A stretch of 37,277 nt of DNA. It comes from Thioclava sp. SK-1. GTDB lineage: Bacteria > Pseudomonadota > Alphaproteobacteria > Rhodobacterales > Rhodobacteraceae. The position numbers were made by a program, and so were the translations under genes. The notes beneath the pieces are model-generated. The model saw only the letters and a program-made list of their open reading frames with translations. It did no database searches and was not told the DNA's origin. Where the stretch lies: contig NZ_MDHA01000073.1 of assembly GCF_001705665.1 (NCBI RefSeq), positions 1-37,277 of the forward strand, in the 5' to 3' direction. Below are positions 31,882 through 37,277 of the stretch, piece after piece. Positions within the stretch are counted from its first letter, which is position 1, and each line of letters starts with the position of its first letter.

Positions 31882-32130
31882 GTGTATATCCGGTTAGAGA
31901 AAATCAATCACCTGCGGCGACAACGGCGGTATTACACGCTGCGCGTTGAACGCACGCTGTTTGGGGATTGGTCTGTGACCCGCGAATGGGGCCGCATTGG
32001 CAACCCGGGTAAGGAACAGATGGCGATTTTCGACACGCAAGCCGCCGCCGAGGCAGAGTTTCAGACGCTTAAGGCGCTGAAAACCCGCCGTGGTTACAGC
32101 CCTATCCCGATTCAGCTGATGCTGTTTTAA
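31882..32130 (+). CDS. Stand-alone WGR-domain protein
   Basis: An 82-residue protein consisting of one WGR domain: YIRLEKINHLRRQRRYY, VTREWGRIGNPGKEQM with the name-giving Trp-Gly-Arg, then FDTQAAAEAEFQTL. WGR domains bind nucleic acids in PARPs and in small bacterial proteins of unknown function that are frequent on alphaproteobacterial plasmids. GTG 31882 with AAAGG six bases upstream gives the start typical of the family (M-Y-I-R-L-E); a longer frame from ATG 31690 runs through the emrB terminator hairpin and was rejected. Confidence 0.85.
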   Translation: MYIRLEKINHLRRQRRYYTLRVERTLFGDWSVTREWGRIGNPGKEQMAIFDTQAAAEAEFQTLKALKTRRGYSPIPIQLMLF

Positions 32131-32420
32131 CCCCCCCTTTAATCGTGCGAAAACCCGCGCAGGGGCGGATCAGTCCCGGTACCCCCTCTTGGCCCTTCAC
32201 GGCGCGCGATATTCGATTTTTATCAGCTGCGACAGGTACACGCGCGCGATGGGCGCATATTGCTGTTTTTTGTGTAAGAAAGAGCCTTGCACTGCACTGC
32301 ATTTGGCACTAAACGATGTCGCATCAGCGCCGAGGAGGTTTGAAACCTTGCAAGATCATTGCGACGTTTCTCTTCAAAGCAACCTGTAACGCAAGCAACC
32401 TGCAAAGGTGAAACGCGTTT

Positions 32421-32496
32421 GCCCCTATAGCTCAGCTGGTAGAGCAACTGATTTGTAATCAGTAGGTCCGCGGTTCGAGTCCGTGTGGGGGCACCA
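32421..32496 (+). tRNA. tRNA-Thr (anticodon UGU)
   Basis: A 76-base cloverleaf with CCA encoded. The acceptor arm GCCCCTA pairs with TGGGGGC, the D-loop has AGCTCAGCTGGTAGAGC, the anticodon stem ACTGA/TCAGT encloses the loop TTTGTAA with anticodon TGT, and the T-arm has GGTTCGAGTCC. It reads ACA. A full tRNA gene on a repABC replicon is unusual. Its 3' end could serve as an integration site, but no duplicate of the 3' end is seen in the window. Confidence 0.97.
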
Positions 32497-32583
32497 TTTT
32501 TCAATTACATATCAATATATTGAAGGCCGCCCGTTAAGGCGACTATCGTTGTTTTGGTAGGGTCTGCAACAACTCTACAACAT

Positions 32584-32934
32584 TTAGTAGCTTTGCCTTC
32601 GGCAATCGCGTTCTGCGAGTTCAGCATAGCGGCCATCGGCATAATGGTAGCAGATGCCATCATCACGCTCATGCCAGACGCCAAGCAGGAAGCCAGAATC
32701 GTGATGCTTGTCTAAGATGCGCTTGGCTTTTTCGGCTTCTGACAACGCTTGCGCGTCGGTCATTGGCACCTGTTCTGAGCCGCTGAACATCGCCTCCTTC
32801 CACAAACTATGCGGTAAATCATCTTCGAAACGCAGGTAGTAGTAGCGACGGCTGTCGGTTTGGCCGCGCAACTCGCGCACGGCCATGCCACAATCAGCGA
32901 CAGCGGAGGCGAGATTGCCAATATCAAATTTCAT
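32584..32934 (-). CDS. Hypothetical protein, 116 residues
   Basis: ATG 32934 follows GGAGG by seven bases and overlaps the stop of a truncated upstream gene (ATGA), so it was the second gene of a small operon. The protein is soluble, mixed charge, with aromatic-rich stretches RRYYYLRFEDDL and LLGVWHERDDGICYHYADGRYAEL. I do not recognise a family. A longer frame reaching 33063 would cross into the IS256 terminal repeat and is artificial. Function unknown. Confidence 0.7.
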   Translation of the reverse strand: MKFDIGNLASAVADCGMAVRELRGQTDSRRYYYLRFEDDLPHSLWKEAMFSGSEQVPMTDAQALSEAEKAKRILDKHHDSGFLLGVWHERDDGICYHYADGRYAELAERDCRRQSY

Positions 32935-33022
32935 GCTGCTGCCTCCAGTTTGAGAGCAGTTGCCGCGTCGTACCAAACTTGCTGCATTGTCCGAAGAGTG
33001 CGAACGGTTTCTTCGTCGAGTA
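32931..33022 (-). pseudogene. C-terminal remnant of a gene cut by IS256
   Basis: About 30 codons in frame with LLDEETVRTLRTMQQVWYDAATALKLEAAA, ending in TGA that overlaps the start of the 116-residue gene. The 5' part is missing where the IS256-family terminal repeat begins at 33023. The overlap shows that the two were translationally coupled. Family unknown. Confidence 0.55.
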
Positions 33023-34011
33023 ATGCGCGAAAGTTGGTGATGCCCTGAGGGGCGGCATATCATGGCGGTGTCGAAGCGCCGTCAATTCTCAGCCGAGAAA
33101 GGGATATGCCACATGTCGAAGACTACCATCGCCACACTGCCTGATCCATGAGGCTTTTCACCGGATCCGTTGACGGACCTCATCCGAGAGGGGGCGCGAG
33201 CAAGCGTTTGCAGCTGAGCTGGCAGCGCTCCTCGCCGCGTTCGCAGAGGAAAGGCTCGATGACGGCCGGACCAGGCTGGTGCTACATGGACATCTGCCGG
33301 AGCGCGAGATCCTGACCGAGGTCGGTCCTGTCGCCGTGAAAGTCCCACGCGTGCGGGACCGTAAGCCCGGCGAGGCCAAGATCACATTCGCGCCCAGCAT
33401 CCTGCCGCGCTACCTGCGCAAAGCCAAGTCGGTCGAGGAGCTGTTGCCGTGGCTTTACCTCAAGGGATCCTCCACCGGCGATTTTTGCGACGCTTTGGCC
33501 GCCCTGCTGGGGCCGGAGGCCAAGGGCCTGTCGGCCAAAACCGTTACTCGCCTGAAAGTCGACTGGTGGTCGGAGTATGAGGCCTGGGAAACGCGTGACC
33601 TCGGAACCCGGAGGTTTCTCTACATCTGGGCCCACGGTGTCTACTTCAAGCCGCGTATGGCCGAGGAAAAACAATGTGTTCTGGTCATCGTCGGAGCGGA
33701 TGAATACGGTCGCAAGGCGCTGCTGACCTTCTACGACTACCCGGCCGGGCACTGGAAACATATCCGAACGTCAAATCCGATCGAGAGCACTTTCGCCACC
33801 GTCCGGCACCGGACAACACGCACCAAGGGCTGTCTCAGTCGGAAGACCGGATTGGCCATGGCCTTCCGGCGGATGATGTCCGCGCAGACGAAATGGCGAA
33901 AGCTCGACGGTCGGAACCGCATGCCGGAGGTCATCAACGGGGGTGAGTTCCGCGCCGGTGTCCGCCACATTCAAGCCGCCGCCTGATCGAGCGTCACCAA
34001 CTTTCGCGCAT
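33023..34011 (+). mobile_element. IS256-family element, internally deleted
   Basis: The ends are exact inverted repeats of 18 bases (33023-33040 begins ATGCGCGAAAG; 33994-34011 ends CTTTCGCGCAT). The length of about 990 bp is short for IS256 elements (about 1.3 kb) because the transposase has lost its middle. No clear 8-9 bp target duplication is seen. Confidence 0.85.
33113..33986 (+). pseudogene. IS256-family (Mutator-type) transposase, broken
   Basis: MSKTTIATLPDP is followed by a stop; the frame resumes in a different register and is open from 33279. The preserved part runs HGHLPEREILTEVGPVAVKVPRVRD, then SVEELLPWLYLKG, then FLYIWAHGVYFKPR with the first catalytic Asp region altered (family usually has DGI/DGVYF), then ECGRKALL-like sequence that jumps directly to LLTFYDYPAGHW, IRTSNPIESTFATVRHRT and the C terminus. 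Roughly 170 residues including the second Asp and the conserved Cys/His region are deleted, apparently at a repeated ALL codon string. Confidence 0.87.
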
Positions 34012-34112
34012 ATCTCGTTCAAAGATCATAAACCGGTGTTATGTCCCATCCCTATGGCTTAATGTAGGCAATCGCTTTACAGCCGTCGCCTATTAGCTTA
34101 CATCAAGGTTCG

Positions 34113-34386
34113 ATCAAGACCTTCGCACATAAGCAGCTGAAAGCCCTTTGGGAGACTGGCAAATCGAAGATCGACGCGCGTATGCACGGCCGCATCCTGC
34201 GGCGGCTGGATGCGCTCGACGCGGGCACCGCTCCCGAGGACATGAACCTGCCGGGCTTCGACTTCCACAGCCTGCGAGGACATACCCCCAACGCGCTACA
34301 CCGTGCATGTGAACGGCCCGTGGTGCATCACCTTCAAGTTCCGCGACGGCGACGCCTATGTGCTGGACTACGAGCAATATCACTAG
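34113..34386 (+). pseudogene. higB: HigB-type toxin remnant (RelE superfamily), start lost and frameshifted
   Basis: Codons from 34113 read IKTFAHKQLKALWETGKSKI..HGRILRRLDALDAGTAPEDMNLPGFDFHSLRG, a HigB fold; after a run of five C (about 34286-34290) the frame shifts and continues as TRYTVHVNGPWCITFKF and GDAYVLDYEQYH to the stop at 34386. Removing one C restores the family sequence. The expected start Met is also absent (ATC at that position, no in-frame ATG, GTG or TTG upstream before a stop). The mRNA-cleaving toxin is therefore probably not made. higA follows after 9 bp. Confidence 0.85.
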
Positions 34387-34395
34387 GAGGCGAAG

Positions 34396-34710
34396 ATGAG
34401 ACGCAACCCCGAGCGCTGCCCGACGCATCCGGGCGAACTGCTCCGCGAAGACGTGATCCCCGCAACCGGGAAAACAAAATCGGAGATTGCGCGGCTCTTA
34501 GGGATTTCACGCCAGCACCTGCATGACCTTGTGGCCGAGCGCAAACCCGTTAGCCCCGAAGTCGCGGTGCGGCTTGCCAAACTGTTCGGCAATGCGCCTC
34601 TGGTCTGGATCCGGATGCAGGGGGCCCATGACGCTTGGCATGCCTCCCGCGACGTTGATGTGTCGGCCATTCCGACCATCAACGCTCCTACTAGCTCGGT
34701 CATAACATAA
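34396..34710 (+). CDS. higA: HigA-type antitoxin (XRE family)
   Basis: A 104-residue antitoxin with the helix-turn-helix at about 20-75: HPGELLREDVIPATGKTKSE, ARLLGISRQHLHDLVAER and VAVRLAKLFGNAPLVWIRMQ, all typical of plasmid HigA proteins. AGGAGG precedes ATG by seven bases. It binds its own operator and neutralises HigB. Its toxin partner immediately upstream is broken, so this is an orphan antitoxin that may protect against related toxins. Confidence 0.93.
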   Translation: MRRNPERCPTHPGELLREDVIPATGKTKSEIARLLGISRQHLHDLVAERKPVSPEVAVRLAKLFGNAPLVWIRMQGAHDAWHASRDVDVSAIPTINAPTSSVIT

Positions 34711-34712
34711 AC

Positions 34713-34728
34713 CGAGCCTTGAGGCTCG
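34713..34728. terminator. Small hairpin after higA
   Basis: CGAGCC and GGCTCG are exact arms around TTGA just after the higA stop. An alternative pairing CTCGGT (34695-34700) with ACCGAG (34711-34716) is mutually exclusive. No T-run. Weak transcription end. Confidence 0.35.
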
Positions 34729-34792
34729 TTGATAGCGGCATTTTCATCAAAAGAAATTTCACAACATACTTTGAATTATTCGTGGGTACGAA

Positions 34793-35845
34793 ATGACAAA
34801 CGATGATTTTTGGCTGAACATTCGTCACGCCCCGTTCAATACCGAAACCCCAAGACAATCTCCTTTAGAAATCACTCAAACAGCCGATATCATACCATTA
34901 GGCAATCAATTCGGCATTTGGCCCAAGAAAACGATACCTGACGAAGCCCGTAACATACTATTCGGTCACATAGCAGTCAAAGAGACTGATACTTTATCGG
35001 ACGGCGGTGAAATCGCGGTGCCTCCTATGAAAACCTACGCGATCATAGACGCAAGTAAGTTTAAGTTAGGTGCAAGTGAATTTGAAACATTTGGTATGCC
35101 TTACCGATGTTTGTTTAAAGGAAAGTATGCCAAATACACCGAAAACGTATCTCCATATCTATTTGAAATAGAATATGAAAATCAACTTTTACGCCGCCTT
35201 TTCACGAACGCGTCCGGATTAGGACAAGACAATGATACGTGTCTCTGGTCAAAAGATGCAGCCATTTACTTACGAACACGTTCTGACTTTCATACAACGT
35301 GGAAGCATGTACGGAAGTTCACACGCGCCCAAGATGCAAAGGGCAAGTGGTACCTATTCCGTTTTTGGGAACCCAGTGTGCTGCGGGATTATTTATACGA
35401 GATCAGAAACGACCCCGGAAAAGTTATAAGCTGGTTCGGAAGGCGAGCTGGTGACATTGCATTTATTGTTCTGACCAATGGCGTTTTGCATTCATACACA
35501 TTGGCCGATGACATCCCTACTGACGAACGGGCTGAACCAATACGCGTAGATAAAGAAACACACGCGCGTTTACACGCCCGCCGTTTTATAGATGCATTTT
35601 CCGAAAAACATAACATGACCTTTAATTGGAAGACGTTCGATGCTTTGTCTTACAACTGGGAAAACTATGACGAAAACGACTTGAAGATCATATCTTTACT
35701 TCATGGGTACTTTAAAATTTTAACAAAATATGACCCATCAGTATCTAACCCCAGCATCAGCGTAGATATGCTTGAAATTCAAAAACGGAGATATTTAGAA
35801 AAGCTTTTATTTTACAACAATCAGGGAGTTAATCATGTCCTGTGA
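34793..35845 (+). CDS. DUF4123 type VI secretion adaptor/chaperone
   Basis: A 350-residue protein. The DUF4123 domain lies at about 70-220 with its landmarks: YAIIDASKF, APYL-like SPYLFEIEYENQLLR, LRTRSDFHTTWKHVRKFT, KWYLFRFWEPSVLRDYL and WFGR. DUF4123 proteins load a cognate effector onto VgrG spikes and are encoded directly upstream of that effector, exactly as here, where the next gene overlaps the 3' end. The C-terminal 130 residues (about 220-350) are a cognate-specific helical part. The cassette is AT-rich compared with neighbours, a sign of transfer. No VgrG or T6SS structural genes are present. Confidence 0.87.
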   Translation: MTNDDFWLNIRHAPFNTETPRQSPLEITQTADIIPLGNQFGIWPKKTIPDEARNILFGHIAVKETDTLSDGGEIAVPPMKTYAIIDASKFKLGASEFETFGMPYRCLFKGKYAKYTENVSPYLFEIEYENQLLRRLFTNASGLGQDNDTCLWSKDAAIYLRTRSDFHTTWKHVRKFTRAQDAKGKWYLFRFWEPSVLRDYLYEIRNDPGKVISWFGRRAGDIAFIVLTNGVLHSYTLADDIPTDERAEPIRVDKETHARLHARRFIDAFSEKHNMTFNWKTFDALSYNWENYDENDLKIISLLHGYFKILTKYDPSVSNPSISVDMLEIQKRRYLEKLLFYNNQGVNHVL

Positions 35846-36502
35846 AACTGGAAATTGTCCAAAGTGCAAAGTTGAAATCGGATACATTGACGTTGCCATC
35901 GGTCTAAAACACCTCTTCGTCATGTACACGGATGAGCGAGCAAAGCTGGAAGTCATTTATCGTGGCGGACCTGTCCGAGGCAGCAAGTATTCTGAAAACG
36001 CGGCTCAAGGATTAGCGAAAGAATTTTCCGCCCCTAAACAAAGCGACTTTAGCGATCCTGGATCTCCAATGGGCCTATTAATCACCCATCGGCAAGAAGG
36101 CTTCAACGGCAGCAACCCAGATTACCTTTTTATGGAAGGTAAATTCTACTCGTTGAGGGCCCCGAATACTGCGGCTTAGACCCTCAGTTCACCCGAATTA
36201 CCAGAGCAATCGGAATGCTTGGAAAGTCTTACGACCTTCCTCTACCACCAAGTATTGATGAGGCAGTAGATAACAGCAATGCCACTGTCAGAACGATCCT
36301 GCATGAGATGGGATTGCCGGAACGAAAGCCCGATGTGATAGCTCCAGGATGGGGCACGATCTTCAACATCAATCCTCAACAAATGGTGCCAATAGGGAGT
36401 GTATCCTCCGCACGCATGCCAGGAGCCATGGGCTCAATCCCAGCAGGTAGCGAGACAAATGCACTTGATGTCATTAGTGAGCAAAACTCGAGATCCAGAT
36501 GA
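35835..36502 (+). pseudogene. Putative type VI effector, single-base frameshift
   Basis: Frame 1 starts at ATG 35835 (overlapping the DUF4123 gene) with CETGNCPKCKVEIGY, then VIYRGGP, and ends at 36179. The continuation lies in another frame: VEGPEYCGLDPQFTRITRAIG, LPLPPSIDEAVDNSNATVRTILHEMGLPE and IAPGWGTIFN, to 36502. Inserting one G near 36150-36155 would join FYS with VEGPEYCG. The pattern RGGP..NSNATVRTILHEMGLP..PGWGT resembles a class of DUF4123-linked effectors in proteobacteria that I cannot name with certainty; an action on cell wall or periplasm is inferred. If the frameshift is real the effector is inactive. Confidence 0.65.
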
Positions 36503-36885
36503 GAAAGACAAAAATATGCTTCGGGCTGGTCATTATTCTAATTTCAATAATATCTTTATTCAAAATGGTTAATGAGATGGGAACGTTCATAATAATACCA
36601 GAGCCACATTTTCCGGTTTCAGATACATATGAAATCAACCAAGACGCTATGCGCGATTATTACACCAAACTGTTTCAAAGCATGTCGGCCTCTGATGCCA
36701 TTGTAATGCTGGAGCAAAACAATGTGGAGTATCGATTTGATAGCGGCGATAAAATCATATTTTTCGTGGAGAAAACCTTTTTACCAATACCCGTAAAATA
36801 CTCCGGAAGCGTAGAAATATCATTCCTTGATGGAGTTTTCCAACGAGTGTCGGCATTTAGATTCTTTGGGATCGACGCCCCCTGA
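36499..36885 (+). CDS. Putative membrane-anchored immunity protein
   Basis: A 128-residue protein with one N-terminal membrane segment (about 6-24, KICFGLVIILISIISLF) and an extracytoplasmic domain of about 100 residues, no recognised family. The start overlaps the effector stop by four bases (ATGA). Position after an effector and membrane anchoring are the usual properties of immunity proteins for periplasm-acting effectors. AT-rich like the rest of the cassette. It is intact although the effector is broken. Confidence 0.6.
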   Translation: MRKTKICFGLVIILISIISLFKMVNEMGTFIIIPEPHFPVSDTYEINQDAMRDYYTKLFQSMSASDAIVMLEQNNVEYRFDSGDKIIFFVEKTFLPIPVKYSGSVEISFLDGVFQRVSAFRFFGIDAP

Positions 36886-36981
36886 CACCGATCCAACGCG
36901 CACGTTTTTCAGACCAATTTCCAACACAGCAAGCGGAAGTAGGGTGTGCCTCAGATAGATTTAAGGTGTAGGGAGACTGCG

Positions 36982-37121
36982 TTGAACAAGACATCAAGAA
37001 CGATGAGCTGGCCCGAAGCGATCAAAAAAGTTTTAAAAAACGCCGATAAGGAGCTTCATTACACTGGAATATTGGTAATCATTCTGTTGAAAGGGATGGT
37101 AAAATCCGCTGGTACAACTCC
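36982..37121 (+). pseudogene. HARE-HTH domain gene, 5' part, cut by IS3
   Basis: MSWPEAIKKVLKNADKELHY, then GILVIILLKGMVKSAGTTPE matches the start of HARE-HTH (HB1/ASXL) domains, which in bacteria are found in restriction endonucleases and DNA-associated proteins. TTG 36982 with GGGAG six bases upstream, or ATG 37003, would be the start. The frame is interrupted at 37122 by the terminal repeat of an IS3 element, so only the N-terminal 40-47 residues remain. Probably a former restriction-modification or defence gene. Confidence 0.68.
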
Positions 37122-37277
37122 TGAATCGCCGCGGGTTTACCGGAGACCTATAGCTTCATTTCACGGGACCATATCGAGCACGTCGCGCTGTGCATAGAAG
37201 TTCTGTTCAGCCTCTGCTGGCGGTATGTTTCCGATAGGGCCGAGCAAGCGCCGGTGATTAAACCAATCGACCCAGCC
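37122..37277 (-). mobile_element. IS3-family element, partial at right edge
   Basis: The terminus TGAATCGCCGCGGGTTTACC is close to the well-known end of an IS3 subgroup (TGAACCGCCCCGGGTTT type). The element continues beyond the window. It interrupts the HARE-HTH gene. Confidence 0.87.
37161..37277 (-). CDS. IS3-family transposase OrfB, C-terminal end at window edge
   Basis: Minus-strand codons read WVDWFNHRRLLGPIGNIPPA, then EAEQNFYAQRDVLDMVP and a stop at 37161-37163, the standard C terminus of this IS3 subgroup's transposase. The rest lies outside the window. No defect is seen in this part. Confidence 0.88.
   Translation of the reverse strand, partial: GWVDWFNHRRLLGPIGNIPPAEAEQNFYAQRDVLDMVP

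Noticed and set aside
32223-32504. Minus-strand frame over the tRNA-Thr gene
   Set aside because: It is antisense to a complete tRNA. Peptides of this kind (APTRTRTADLLITNQLLYQLSYRG) are a familiar false annotation over tRNA genes.
36946-37197. 83-residue protein across the HARE-HTH/IS3 junction
   Set aside because: The last 25 codons are IS3 terminal sequence read in the wrong direction. Only the part up to 37121 belongs to the original gene.
1-37277. CRISPR array
   Set aside because: No series of short, evenly spaced repeats was seen. The only strong direct repeats are the IS copies, the IS110 ends and the adhesin duplication.

Overview
The window looks like an extrachromosomal replicon of an alphaproteobacterium of the Rhodobacterales/Roseobacter type. 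The main evidence is a repABC replication-partition module on the minus strand (repA 26698-25520, repB 25518-24556, repC 24373-23309) with a candidate counter-transcribed RNA in the repB-repC gap and two palindromic partition sites at the end of repC. A VPLPA-CTERM protein, an RTX/type I secretion substrate and the base composition agree. A complete tRNA-Thr(UGU) gene suggests a stable plasmid or chromid, or a plasmid that has captured chromosomal DNA. This is inferred from protein families and not from a database search.

Layout. (1) 1-415 and 13026-14241 are two same-orientation copies of one IS3-family element, about 98% identical over the 415 shared bases. They bracket a 13 kb segment that resembles a composite transposon. 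(2) 952-8526 is a co-directional catabolic operon: sugar epimerase/isomerase-like protein, M24 peptidase-like hydrolase, a complete sugar-type ABC importer (ATPase, permease, binding protein) and an Amt-fold membrane protein that appears to lack the twin pore histidines. (3) 8700-13025 is a nest of IS remnants (several IS3 types, IS110, IS6) around one HxlR regulator. Two different IS3 transposase genes are cut by the same IS110 element at the same codon. (4) 14351-17636 holds a CHASE-type histidine kinase with a single-domain response regulator on the minus strand, and a divergent REC protein. (5) 18114-23073 encodes a 1473-residue secreted repeat protein with a recent 433-bp internal duplication, then a VPLPA-CTERM protein. 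(6) 23208-26698 is the repABC module. (7) 27043-31672 has a DMT permease, a TetR regulator and divergent emrAB-type efflux genes with visible operators and a promoter. (8) 31882-32496 has a WGR-domain protein and tRNA-Thr. (9) 32584-37277 is a decayed accessory zone: an internally deleted IS256 element, a higBA pair with a broken toxin and intact antitoxin, an AT-rich type VI secretion cassette (DUF4123 adaptor, frameshifted effector candidate, membrane-anchored immunity candidate), and a HARE-HTH gene cut by another IS3 element that runs off the right edge.

How the parts work together. The left operon should import and process a small carbohydrate-like or amidated compound, but its substrate cannot be read from sequence. 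The sensor-regulator genes next to the secreted repeat protein suggest signal-controlled surface or biofilm functions. The efflux operon is probably repressed by its TetR neighbour. The right end shows repeated acquisition and decay of conflict systems. The least ordinary items are the IS110 target choice with its structured leader, the Amt-like protein, the hairpin over the kinase ribosome-binding site, and the T6SS cassette.
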